Source of the DNA: Chloroflexota bacterium
GTDB taxonomy: Bacteria; Chloroflexota; Dehalococcoidia; Lucifugimonadales; JADFKI01
Direction: 5' to 3'
DNA: 7,863 nt
NCBI GenBank assembly: GCA_024648655.1
Contig: JAGGDZ010000267.1
Span: 1 to 7,863, forward strand
The position numbers were made by a program, and so were the translations under genes. The notes under the pieces were generated by a model that had not been told where the DNA came from, did not search any database, and worked only from the letters and a program-made list of their open reading frames with translations. Of the stretch, positions 1-6,519 are shown one piece after another (positions within the stretch are counted from its first letter, which is position 1; each line of letters starts with the position of its first letter).

Positions 1-286
1 CATCCAACCCCGTTTCTTCCTTCACTTCGCGTATCGCCGCCGCCTCTACCACCTCGCCCCTGTCAACATACCCTGATGGAAATGCCCACTTGCCATACTG
101 CGGCTCGACTCCGCGTTTCACCATTACCAAGCCATCACCGTCCGCTACAAGCGCGACCGCCGCGACTTTGGGGTCGAGAAACACAATGTACCCGCAGGCA
201 AGGCAGTACGGCCGCACCATGCCCTCGATGTGCTTCTCTTCAAGGCGCTCGCCGCATCGCTGGCAGAAGTTGAACTCTCCGGGCAT
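1..286 (-). CDS. Zinc-ribbon Nudix hydrolase, N-terminal part (runs off left edge)
   Basis: Partial gene; the first 95 codons are visible and the 3' end lies beyond position 1. The protein opens with a small zinc ribbon (C8-x2-C11 and C28-x2-C31), followed by the start of a Nudix fold. A complete Nudix box is visible at residues 72-94: G72, x5, E78, x7, then REVKEETGL at 86-94, matching the GX5EX7REUXEEXGU consensus whose glutamates bind the catalytic divalent metal. The family hydrolyses nucleoside diphosphates linked to another group (NADH, ADP-ribose, (d)NTPs and similar). The ribbon-plus-Nudix order resembles NudC-like and related proteins, but the selectivity region downstream is missing, so the substrate cannot be named. 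ATG at 286 is chosen because it directly precedes the ribbon and has a GAGG/GGAG purine stretch 4-9 nt upstream. It is divergent from the aldolase gene at 431. Confidence 0.9.
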   Translation of the reverse strand, partial: MPGEFNFCQRCGERLEEKHIEGMVRPYCLACGYIVFLDPKVAAVALVADGDGLVMVKRGVEPQYGKWAFPSGYVDRGEVVEAAAIREVKEETGLD

Positions 287-368
287 GTCTCTCCGCCTCA
301 ACTGCTACAGATTTTCGTTCCAGCCATCATCTTATCACCTCGGAAATCTTGCAGCAGACGAATGGTTA

Positions 369-398
369 CTGACAACTGGCAACTCCCAGCGATATAAT
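369..398 (+). promoter_or_regulatory. Sigma70-type promoter for the aldolase/CCA pair
   Basis: The -35 CTGACA (369-374, five of six consensus bases) and a perfect -10 TATAAT (393-398) are separated by 18 bp. The predicted transcript start near 405 leaves a leader of about 25 nt before the ATG at 431. No other good promoter is visible before the CCA gene, so this one probably serves both. The complement of 370-375 reads TTGTCA, so it could double as a -35 for the divergent Nudix gene, but I see no good -10 on that strand. Confidence 0.7.
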
Positions 399-416
399 AG
401 CTTCGCTAACACTTGG

Positions 417-422
417 AAGGAG
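417..422 (+). promoter_or_regulatory. Shine-Dalgarno site that fixes the aldolase start
   Basis: AAGGAG lies 8 nt before the ATG at 431. The same frame is open from a TTG at 413, but that codon precedes the Shine-Dalgarno site, so ATG 431 is the supported start. Confidence 0.8.
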
Positions 423-430
423 TGAGTTAT

Positions 431-1180
431 ATGCGATCAAACACGGCAAAGCACAAGTTGGAGCGCGGCGAGAATGTAATCTGCATCTCAGGTCTGAACT
501 CCACTCACATCATAGATTTCTTGGGACAGTTCGGATTCGATGCCGTCTGGATCGAGGCGGAGCACGGCCCCAATGACTTCGCGGACATTCCGGATCTCAC
601 CCGCGCCTGCGACCTATGGGACATGACATCCGTGGTGCGCGTAAACCGGAACAACGCCGGCATCATATATCGCACGTTTGACGTCGGTGCACAGGGTATC
701 GTCGTACCACATGTGGATACTGCCGATGATGCGCGAGCGGTCGTGGACGCTGCCAAGTTCGCCCCCGTAGGGCATCGCGGCATGTTCGGCAGCAGGCAGG
801 GCTACGGCGACCCCGACTACATACACAAGGCGAACGATGAAACTCTTGTCGTGGTTCTCATTGAGGACATAAAGGCAGTCAATAACCTAGATGAGATACT
901 GACTGTTGACAACATCGATGTGTTCTTCGTTGCTCCCAGCGACCTCGCGCAGTCAATGGGATACCTTGGGGGTATCGACCATCCTGAAGTTACATCGACC
1001 ATCGACGGCGCACTCGAGAAGATAGTAGCTTCGGGGCGCACCGCAGGCTCGCTCGTAACCGACGATAACGTCGAACACTACCTCAGCCTGGGAGTCAAGT
1101 TCATGATGACGGGCTGGCAGGCATGGGTTGGGTCGGGCGCGGCAGCGTTCAAGGGGAAGGTATCTGCAGCAACAAGCTAA
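431..1180 (+). CDS. HpcH/HpaI-family class II 2-oxoacid aldolase
   Basis: A 249-residue cytosolic TIM-barrel protein of the HpcH/HpaI aldolase/citrate lyase family, close to the family's usual 250-265. Such enzymes use a divalent metal to cleave or form 2-oxo-4-hydroxy acids, for example 4-hydroxy-2-oxoheptanedioate or 2-dehydro-3-deoxy sugar acids, usually releasing pyruvate. The key residues fall where E. coli HpaI has them: His45 in EAEHGPND, Arg70 in VVRVNR, and Asp84 as the likely partner of His45. The metal ligands are Glu145 (LIED) and Asp171 (APSDLAQ), 26 apart as in HpaI (149/175). Small departures from the HpaI signatures are E42 for Asp, D146 where HpaI has Thr after the ligand Glu, and A168-P169 where the family has Gly-Pro. 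These may mean a different substrate. The true substrate cannot be read from the sequence. It is first in a probable operon with the CCA enzyme 13 nt downstream, with no obvious functional link. Confidence 0.9.
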   Translation: MRSNTAKHKLERGENVICISGLNSTHIIDFLGQFGFDAVWIEAEHGPNDFADIPDLTRACDLWDMTSVVRVNRNNAGIIYRTFDVGAQGIVVPHVDTADDARAVVDAAKFAPVGHRGMFGSRQGYGDPDYIHKANDETLVVVLIEDIKAVNNLDEILTVDNIDVFFVAPSDLAQSMGYLGGIDHPEVTSTIDGALEKIVASGRTAGSLVTDDNVEHYLSLGVKFMMTGWQAWVGSGAAAFKGKVSAATS

Positions 1181-1182
1181 GC

Positions 1183-1187
1183 GAAGG
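1183..1187 (+). promoter_or_regulatory. Shine-Dalgarno site that decides the CCA enzyme start
   Basis: GAAGG lies 6 nt before GTG 1194 and just after the aldolase stop. The frame is open back to a TTG at 1128, inside the aldolase gene, but that start would add an Arg/Gln-rich, non-conserved 22-residue extension. GTG 1194 is therefore preferred. Confidence 0.6.
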
Positions 1188-1193
1188 CAAGAT

Positions 1194-2465
1194 GTGAAGA
1201 ACATCGCCGCAACATTGGAGGCGCAGCTTGACAATCTCTCGTTGTGCCAACTGCGCGGCATAGCAGCCGTAGCCGAAGTACACGGCGCCCGGACATATCT
1301 TGCCGGCGGCGCAGTTAGGGACGCATTGCTGGGATTGCAAGTCTCAGATGTTGACATTGCGGTCGTCGGCATGACATCCGAACTTCCCATAGGTGTCGCG
1401 CAGGCGCTCAACGGCAGAGTTGTCGCGCGTTCCCAGTTCAACACCTTTTCTCTGATTGCGTCCGGCAGACATATTGACCTCACAATGGCGCGCTGCGAGA
1501 CTTATGCCCACTCAGGCGCACTGCCTACCGTACTTCCTGGCACAATTCGGCAAGACCTTGCTCGCCGCGATTTCACTATCAACGCAATGGCGGTGTCTCT
1601 CAGCACAGGTTCTTTCGGCGAACTAATCGACCTCTTGAATTGCCAGTCGGATCTGAAGACGGGCATGGTGCGTGTTCTGCACGATGACAGTTTCAAGGAC
1701 GACGCCACCCGCATACTCAGAGCAGCCCGTTACGCCGTCAGACTTGGCTTTACCTTGGAAGCGCACACCGAGCATCTGCTGAGGGGCGCTGTGTCTTATC
1801 TCGATACTATCTCACCCGCGCGATTGCGCGACGAGTTCATGCGAGTGTTGCAAGAGGGCAGGGCGGTTTCAATCCTTGAGATGCTGCAATGCCTCGGTGC
1901 TCTACGGTCTATACACCCGGCGCTGGCGCTCAGTCCACAGACCTCGGATGCCCTCCGCCGCGCCGCGCAGTCGGATTATGCCGAAATGCCCGCGCTGTTC
2001 CTATCTATTCTGACATACTCTATGACCGAGAGCGAGAAGGCGAATCTTGTGGAACGCCTGCAACTTAACTCGCGCTTGAGGCAAACCGTCCAAAGTACAG
2101 GATTGGCGCGAAGTCTCGTTCAAGACGACCGTTCCGGCGGCGATGTCAGGCGCAGCGAGATTTACAGGCGGCTGAAGGGACTTGATGAGGCGGCGATTCT
2201 CGGTTGCGCGCTGTCAGAAGGCGATAGCGTCATGGCACAGCGCCTGATGCTATATCTGAACGAACTGCGCCACATTACCCCAGCCCTTAAAGGCACCGAC
2301 TTGCTCGCGCTAGGTGTGCCACAAGGACCTGAGGTAGGTGCATTGCTCGACGACTTGCTGGAAGCCCGTCTCGATGGAAAGATAGAGACGCGCCAAGATG
2401 AGATAAGCTTCGTGAGGGCGCAATGTAACCTGCCCGCTTCGAAGGAAACTTGTCGAACCTCTTAG
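1194..2465 (+). CDS. CCA tRNA nucleotidyltransferase / poly(A) polymerase family protein
   Basis: About 423 residues, normal for bacterial class II nucleotidyltransferases that build or repair the 3'-CCA of tRNA. Near the N-terminus is GGAVRD (38-43), followed by the metal-binding carboxylates D52 and D54 (DVD) and a third, D95, in HIDLTMAR. The RRDFTINAMA motif is at 124-133. The nucleotide-recognition motif, normally EDxxR, reads D169-D-A-T-R173 and is followed by ILRAARYAVRLGF. SPARLRDE-type helices come next. The C-terminal tail has the DLLALGVPQGPEVG signature typical of this family. No HD phosphohydrolase domain is seen. Sequence alone does not separate full CCA-adding enzymes from A-adding enzymes or poly(A) polymerases; CCA addition is likeliest if this is the genome's only copy. 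The start is GTG 1194. Its TAG stop (2463-2465) overlaps the stop of the convergent fumarase gene. Confidence 0.88.
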   Translation: MKNIAATLEAQLDNLSLCQLRGIAAVAEVHGARTYLAGGAVRDALLGLQVSDVDIAVVGMTSELPIGVAQALNGRVVARSQFNTFSLIASGRHIDLTMARCETYAHSGALPTVLPGTIRQDLARRDFTINAMAVSLSTGSFGELIDLLNCQSDLKTGMVRVLHDDSFKDDATRILRAARYAVRLGFTLEAHTEHLLRGAVSYLDTISPARLRDEFMRVLQEGRAVSILEMLQCLGALRSIHPALALSPQTSDALRRAAQSDYAEMPALFLSILTYSMTESEKANLVERLQLNSRLRQTVQSTGLARSLVQDDRSGGDVRRSEIYRRLKGLDEAAILGCALSEGDSVMAQRLMLYLNELRHITPALKGTDLLALGVPQGPEVGALLDDLLEARLDGKIETRQDEISFVRAQCNLPASKETCRTS

Positions 2466-3883
2466 CCTACGGACACGCCGCCTGCCGACAGTCCAGGCTC
2501 CGTCATACCACTAGGATCGAGTATTTCGTCAAGGTCTTCAGACGACAGGTCCGTCTTCTCTATTGCCACTTGCTTCACCGTTTTTCCGGTCGCCTGCGCT
2601 TCCTTGGCAATCGCCGCCGAGTCGTCATATCCGATGTGCGGCACGAGCGTTGTAACGATGGCAAGCCCGCGCTCGACCATGTCGGGTCCCGCGCTAGTCG
2701 CCTTCAGTCCGCGCACGCACTGCTCGTCGAGATTACGCGCAGCCGTCGCAAGCAGGTCGATTGATTGCAGCAAGTTATACGCACACACCGGCATCATCAC
2801 GTTTATCTCGAAGTTGCCCGACTGTCCGCCGACTGCGATGGCGGCGTCGTTTCCTATGACATGCGCGGCTACCTGGCAGACTGACTCCGGTATTACCGGG
2901 TTCACCTTGCCCGGCATTATAGAGCTTCCCGGCTGGACCTCCGGCAATTCAATTTCCCCTATGCCGCCGCGCGGACCCGACCCCAGCCACCGGATGTCAT
3001 TGCATATCTTCATCAAGCTGACTGCCACGGTCTTCAGCGAGCCGCTCGCCTCCACCGCATTGTCGAGAGTGCTCTGTGCCTGGAAATGATTTGTCGTCTC
3101 CCTTACCTCGACGCCCAGCATCTCTGACAGTCGAGCGCACACACGTCCTGCGAACTCAGGATGTGTGTTCACGCCGGTGCCCACTGCCGTGCCGCCAAGC
3201 GCGACTTCAGCGAGTTCACGTTCAGCATGCCGCAGCCGCTTGATGCCGCGCTCAATCTGCCCGGCATGTCCCAGAAACTCCTGGCCAAGGCGAACGGGGG
3301 TAGCGTCCTGCAGGTGCGTTCGGCCCGTCTTGATTACAGGCATGAATTCGTCAGCTTTCTGCTCCAATCCTTCCTGAAGTTGTTCCAGCGCCGGGATTAG
3401 CTCATCGTGAATTGACTTCAGCGCCGACACATGGATTGCGGTTGGTATCACATCGTTCGACGATTGCCCGATGTTCACATGGTCGTTCGGATGTACGGGA
3501 GACCGCGACCCGATAACGCCGCCCATCAACTCGATGGCACGATTCGAGATGACCTCATTCACGTTCATGTTCGTCGATGTTCCACTGCCTGTCTGAAAGA
3601 TGTCCACAACGAACTGGTCATCCAGCTTGCTGTCTATGACCTCTTGTGCGGCCTGTACGATGCCGCCTGCAAGGCTGCCGTCAAGCAGTTCAAGTTCCGC
3701 ATTTACTTGGGCTGCCGCCTGCTTGATCTGCCCCAGCGCGCGTATGAATGAGCGTGGAAAGCGCAGATTGCTAATGGGAAAGTTCAGCACAGCCCGCATC
3801 GTATTCGCGCCATAGTAGGCATCCGCAGGCACCTGGAACTCGCCCATCGAGTCCCTTTCGATTCTAAATTTCTGTTCTGACAC
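2462..3883 (-). CDS. fumC: Class II fumarate hydratase (fumarase C)
   Basis: A 473-residue enzyme of the aspartase/fumarase superfamily that interconverts fumarate and L-malate in the TCA cycle as a cytosolic homotetramer. The N-terminus FRIERDSMGEF is typical of FumC. Further motifs are GSGTSTNMN (99-107), HPNDHVN (131-137) and QSSND (140-144). The Thr189-His190 pair lies in GRTHLQDATP. The superfamily signature GSSIMPGKVNP is at 319-329, with the catalytic loop serine within it. The C-terminal domain has HIGYDDSAAIAKEA, as in fumarases. Residues after the signature read NPVIPE, which also occurs in aspartases, but SGNFEINVMMP and GGTAVGTGVNTHP favour fumarase. GTG 3883 is the start, with AGGAG 6 nt upstream. 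The gene lies 48 nt downstream of hydrolase B and is probably the last gene of that operon. Its TAA shares bases with the CCA gene's stop, leaving no room for a terminator between them. Confidence 0.93.
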   Translation of the reverse strand: MSEQKFRIERDSMGEFQVPADAYYGANTMRAVLNFPISNLRFPRSFIRALGQIKQAAAQVNAELELLDGSLAGGIVQAAQEVIDSKLDDQFVVDIFQTGSGTSTNMNVNEVISNRAIELMGGVIGSRSPVHPNDHVNIGQSSNDVIPTAIHVSALKSIHDELIPALEQLQEGLEQKADEFMPVIKTGRTHLQDATPVRLGQEFLGHAGQIERGIKRLRHAERELAEVALGGTAVGTGVNTHPEFAGRVCARLSEMLGVEVRETTNHFQAQSTLDNAVEASGSLKTVAVSLMKICNDIRWLGSGPRGGIGEIELPEVQPGSSIMPGKVNPVIPESVCQVAAHVIGNDAAIAVGGQSGNFEINVMMPVCAYNLLQSIDLLATAARNLDEQCVRGLKATSAGPDMVERGLAIVTTLVPHIGYDDSAAIAKEAQATGKTVKQVAIEKTDLSSEDLDEILDPSGMTEPGLSAGGVSVG

Positions 3884-3889
3884 TGTTAA

Positions 3890-3894
3890 CTCCT
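3890..3894 (-). promoter_or_regulatory. Shine-Dalgarno site supporting the fumarase GTG start
   Basis: On the minus strand AGGAG sits 6 nt before GTG 3883. The first in-frame ATG, 12 codons further in, would cut into the conserved FRIERD N-terminus, so the GTG is preferred. Confidence 0.7.
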
Positions 3895-3931
3895 GAAATG
3901 ATGGTTCAATTCTTCTACTTTCAAGTTAGCC

Positions 3932-4576
3932 TTAATTCAGAGTCTTCTTGGCAAACCCCACAACCTCGTCTGCGACTTCCCACTCATGACCACTCAGGCT
4001 GTGGTCGCCGTCCGGAATTTCCCGAAACTGAAGCGGTTCACGCACGCTGTCCAGCATGTACTGCAACTCAACGGACGACACCAGCCGGTCATTCTGTCCC
4101 ACGACGAACAGTTTAGGGCGCTTATCCTTCACGACGCGAGATTCCGCAATCGCGGACAGAGGCGGCGCAATCAGTACAAGGCTCTGCGCCCTCTTGAAAT
4201 GCCGCAGCCCGCGCAATATCGCACCCGCTCCGAAAGAGTAACCTCCCAGGGTAATAAGTTTGCCGTCCACTCCGGGCCACCGCCGCATCATATTCAATGC
4301 CGACTTGATGTCATCATGCACGCCGTCACCGTTCCCGAATTCGCCCTCGCTGCCCTCTACGCCTCGAAAATTAAATCGTAAGCTTGCAAATCCTGCTTCG
4401 CACGCCGCGCGGCACACACTTGTCACCAGCGGGTTGCCCATGTTGCCGCCGAGCATCGGATGCGGATGGCACATCACGAAAGCAGGATAAGGCTGTTGCA
4501 ATCCTTCCGGAAGCGAGAGAACGCCTTCAAGCGTCAGCCGCCTGCTCTTGAATGCAATGGCGGTCTGCTGCATCAC
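3932..4576 (-). CDS. Alpha/beta hydrolase, HPHP type (hydrolase B of tandem pair)
   Basis: A 214-residue soluble alpha/beta-hydrolase, similar in size to dienelactone-hydrolase-like and COG2945-type proteins. Visible in order are CHPHPMLGGNMGN (36-48, the HPHP...GG motif of this group) and LRFNFRGVEGSEGEF (66-80). The nucleophile elbow GYSFG has Ser114, and the acid is probably Asp163 in VVGQNDR. His192 in DGDHS completes an intact Ser-Asp-His triad. There is no signal peptide or membrane segment. The substrate is unknown; an ester, lactone or acyl bond is expected. It is clearly paralogous to the gene upstream. The junction reads GTGATG: with GTG 4576 the overlap with the upstream TGA is 4 nt, with ATG 4573 it is 1 nt. 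An AGAGG lies about 8 nt before the GTG, so I keep 4576, but either start implies translational coupling. Confidence 0.85.
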   Translation of the reverse strand: MMQQTAIAFKSRRLTLEGVLSLPEGLQQPYPAFVMCHPHPMLGGNMGNPLVTSVCRAACEAGFASLRFNFRGVEGSEGEFGNGDGVHDDIKSALNMMRRWPGVDGKLITLGGYSFGAGAILRGLRHFKRAQSLVLIAPPLSAIAESRVVKDKRPKLFVVGQNDRLVSSVELQYMLDSVREPLQFREIPDGDHSLSGHEWEVADEVVGFAKKTLN

Positions 4577-5232
4577 TGGCGCCGCCTCTCATCGCCAAGC
4601 CACTGCCTGAAGAAGACGGTCGTTAATCCGGCAACCTCGGAAACATGCCGACCGAAGAAGTGATCGGCGCCGCCGATTATCTCAACCTCTTTAGGGTCGG
4701 TGAAGCGCCTTGCCGTGAACTTGAACTGCTGTACCGGAAAGTCGTGGTCGTGCTCACCGAGTATCAGTAGCTTAGGCAGCAAGAGTTCCTGAGCGCTCAT
4801 CTCGTTGAACACACGGGAGGGACAGGCTATGCTCGCCAAGGCTTGCGGAAGATTGCTGCGCGAAGCCGCTGCCATGGCAACCGCCGCACCGAAGGAATAG
4901 CCTGCGACACCCACTCGACTTGCATCCACATTTTCACACAGAGACAAGAATTCCAACGCCGCTATTGCATCCTCAATTTCGCCTATGCCGCCATCGAACG
5001 AACCTTCGCTCATATCCACTCCGCGGAAGTGGAACCGCAATGCGGCAATTCCCGCGTTACAAAGACTCTGCGCCAGCGAAGCCACAATGACGTTGTACAT
5101 ATCGCCGCCGTACTGCGGATGCGGGTGGCATATTACGACGCCCGGGAAACGACCTTCTTCGGCAGGCAAGTGCAACGTGCCTTCAAGCGCCAACTCTCCG
5201 CTGGGAAACATCATGTCTCGCAGTACTGCCAC
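4573..5232 (-). CDS. Alpha/beta hydrolase, HPHP type (hydrolase A of tandem pair)
   Basis: A 219-residue soluble alpha/beta-hydrolase and paralogue of hydrolase B. It has ICHPHPQYGGDMYN (34-47), ALRFHFRGVDMSEGSF (64-79) and a GYSFG elbow with Ser113. Asp162 lies in LGEHDHDF and His191 in GGADHFFG, so the triad is intact. The two proteins share their order, spacing and most motif residues but differ around the acid and histidine loops (HDHDFP against NDRLVS), which suggests different substrates. It is cytosolic and its substrate is unknown. It is first in the probable minus-strand operon hydrolase A - hydrolase B - fumC. GTG 5232 is taken as the start; a GAGGG lies about 12 nt upstream, rather far. 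ATG 5214 or 5211 are alternatives that would shorten it by 6-7 residues without touching any motif. Confidence 0.85.
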   Translation of the reverse strand: MAVLRDMMFPSGELALEGTLHLPAEEGRFPGVVICHPHPQYGGDMYNVIVASLAQSLCNAGIAALRFHFRGVDMSEGSFDGGIGEIEDAIAALEFLSLCENVDASRVGVAGYSFGAAVAMAAASRSNLPQALASIACPSRVFNEMSAQELLLPKLLILGEHDHDFPVQQFKFTARRFTDPKEVEIIGGADHFFGRHVSEVAGLTTVFFRQWLGDERRRQ

Positions 5233-5249
5233 TATGCTTTATTTCCCTC

Positions 5250-5261
5250 ACTCAACTGAGT
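5250..5261. repeat. 12-bp palindrome ACTCA-AC-TGAGT in hydrolase A leader
   Basis: A perfect 5-2-5 palindrome between the candidate minus-strand promoter and GTG 5232. It could be an operator half-pair or chance. It has the same 5-2-5 geometry and AC centre as the palindrome at 6520-6531, but different arms. Confidence 0.3.
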
Positions 5262-5284
5262 TCGTATGTCTGTGGACTGGGTAA

Positions 5285-5314
5285 AGTTTAGGCGACCGCT
5301 ATGGCTTTTGACAA
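5285..5314 (-). promoter_or_regulatory. Candidate promoter for the hydrolase-fumC operon
   Basis: On the minus strand a -35 TTGTCA (5314-5309, five of six) and a -10 TAAACT (5290-5285, four of six) are 18 bp apart. Transcription would start near 5278, giving a leader of about 45 nt. The left arm of the inverted repeat described at 5294-5340 lies in the spacer. Confidence 0.4.
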
Positions 5315-5340
5315 GCGCGATTGCTAGAATGGTAGCGGTC
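5294..5340. repeat. 8-bp inverted repeat straddling the divergent promoters
   Basis: GACCGCTA (5294-5301) and TAGCGGTC (5333-5340) are perfect inverted copies with 31 bp between them. The left arm falls inside the spacer of the candidate minus-strand promoter. The right arm falls at the likely start of plus-strand transcription. This placement would suit a regulator acting on both genes, but the arms are short. Confidence 0.4.
5322..5330 (+). promoter_or_regulatory. Candidate extended -10 promoter for threonine aldolase
   Basis: TGC followed by TAGAAT (5325-5330, five of six) matches the extended -10 form TGnTATAAT. A perfect TTGACA at 5308-5313 is only 11 bp upstream, too close for a normal -35. 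Recognition would rest on the extended element. The predicted start near 5337 gives a leader of about 75 nt. Confidence 0.4.
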
Positions 5341-5399
5341 CTGATGGTGGGAGGGGTGGACTGACCGACTGTATAGCTTACGCACTGACCAACCAATCT

Positions 5400-5405
5400 A
5401 GGAGG
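5400..5405 (+). promoter_or_regulatory. Perfect Shine-Dalgarno site of threonine aldolase
   Basis: AGGAGG lies 7 nt before GTG 5413, the strongest ribosome site in the window. It fixes the non-ATG start. Confidence 0.85.
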
Positions 5406-5412
5406 CTCCCAA

Positions 5413-6453
5413 GTGAGAGAAGTTGACCTTCGCAGCGACACTGTAACACACCCTTCGCCGGAAATGCGCCGCGCAATGGCGGAGGCAGAGCTTGGCGACG
5501 ACGTGTTCGGTGACGACCCCACACTTAACCGCCTTGAGGCAATGGCGGCCGAACTTCTGGGCAAGGAGGAGGCGGTATTTGTCGCAAGCGGCACTATGGG
5601 CAACCTCGTTTCCATTCTGACCCACGCCGGTCGTGGGGATGAAATCATTATCGGTGACAAGGCGCACATCTTCCGAAGCGAGGCGGGCGGAGCTTCAGCG
5701 CTCGGCGGCGTGGCGTACAACACGCTCCCTAACGACCATCGCGGTATGCTCGACCTCGACCAGTTGGAGGCTGCAATCAAGCCGCCGAATGTCCACTTCA
5801 CGCGCACTGCGATGATAGGATTGGAAAACACGCACAATGCCTGCGGTGGAGCACCCCTGACAGCGGATGATACGGCAGCAGTCGCCGAAATCGCCCACAA
5901 GCATGGCGTACCGCTGCACGTTGACGGAGCACGCATTTTCAACGCATCCGTCGCGCTTGAAACACCGGTAACCGAGCTTGTGAAGGATGCCGACAGCGTC
6001 AGTTTCTGCTTGTCTAAGGGCTTGAGTTGCCCGATAGGGTCGGTCGTGTGCGGCAGCGCCGAGTTCATCGATGGCGCGCGCAAATGGCGCAAGATGGTTG
6101 GCGGCGGCATGCGGCAAGTCGGCGTTGTCGCCGCAGCGGGCATCGTCGCGCTCGACAATATGATCGAACGTCTCAACGACGACCACGCCACCGCACGCAG
6201 GCTCGCGCAAGGCTTGGCGCAGATTCCCGGCATTGACATCAATCCCGATGCCCTGCCTACGAACCTCGTGTTCTTCAAAATCACCACCGGCGACCCATCG
6301 CTTATAATGGAAGAGATCAACAGACACGGCGTCAAAGGCGGTGCCGCTTACGGCGACTGGCGTTTCGTGACGCACTATGGCATCGACTCTGACGACATTG
6401 ATTACGCCCTCGAAGTCATGGACGCTGCCTGCCGAAAGTATGCGGGTATATAG
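5413..6453 (+). CDS. ltaE: L-threonine aldolase (PLP-dependent, fold type I)
   Basis: A 346-residue cytosolic enzyme, the usual size for low-specificity threonine aldolases, which split L-threonine or L-allo-threonine into glycine and acetaldehyde. The N-terminus VDLRSDTVTHPSPEMR is diagnostic. GDDVFGDDPT (28-37) and ASGTMGN (58-64, phosphate binding) follow. His85 in KAHIF is expected to stack on the PLP ring, and His128 lies in the position of the second active-site histidine. HVDGARIFNA (169-178) supplies Asp171 for the pyridine nitrogen, and Lys202 in CLSKGLSCPIGS is the Schiff-base lysine. GGGMRQVG (230-237) is also conserved. Everything needed for catalysis is present. The gene starts at GTG 5413 behind a perfect AGGAGG. 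It is transcribed away from the hydrolase-fumC operon and is probably closed by the hairpin at 6544-6583. Stereopreference cannot be read from sequence, and the symbol is by family resemblance. Confidence 0.93.
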   Translation: MREVDLRSDTVTHPSPEMRRAMAEAELGDDVFGDDPTLNRLEAMAAELLGKEEAVFVASGTMGNLVSILTHAGRGDEIIIGDKAHIFRSEAGGASALGGVAYNTLPNDHRGMLDLDQLEAAIKPPNVHFTRTAMIGLENTHNACGGAPLTADDTAAVAEIAHKHGVPLHVDGARIFNASVALETPVTELVKDADSVSFCLSKGLSCPIGSVVCGSAEFIDGARKWRKMVGGGMRQVGVVAAAGIVALDNMIERLNDDHATARRLAQGLAQIPGIDINPDALPTNLVFFKITTGDPSLIMEEINRHGVKGGAAYGDWRFVTHYGIDSDDIDYALEVMDAACRKYAGI

Positions 6454-6519
6454 CTGATATTTTCCTTCCCGCATGGTTGGCGGGCGCTAGAATGGAAGTT
6501 GTGCTCCACATCGGCGCAA

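Noticed and set aside
76..425. Two overlapping plus-strand open frames at the left edge
   Set aside because: They are opposite the Nudix gene, whose Cys pairs and perfect Nudix box show that the minus strand is coding.
953..1483. A 176-codon minus-strand frame across the aldolase/CCA junction
   Set aside because: It overlaps two well-supported genes on the other strand and its product has no family features.
5308..5330. TTGACA plus TAGAAT as a classical sigma70 promoter
   Set aside because: The spacer is only 11 bp, well below the usual 15-19; only the extended -10 reading is retained.
5337..5412. A riboswitch in the threonine aldolase leader (for example a glycine sensor)
   Set aside because: The leader is only about 75 nt and I could not match any known aptamer core; only the G-rich run stands out.
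5232..6335. A 367-codon open frame on the minus strand, antisense to threonine aldolase, ending right at the hydrolase A start
   Set aside because: It lies entirely opposite a gene with full catalytic motifs, its product is rich in Ser, Arg, Pro and Ala with no recognisable domain, and it has no good ribosome site. It is a codon-bias shadow.
6468..6484. A 5-bp stem CCCGC/GCGGG just after the threonine aldolase stop as a terminator
   Set aside because: The stem is short and no T-rich tract follows on either strand; the 6544-6583 hairpin is much better.
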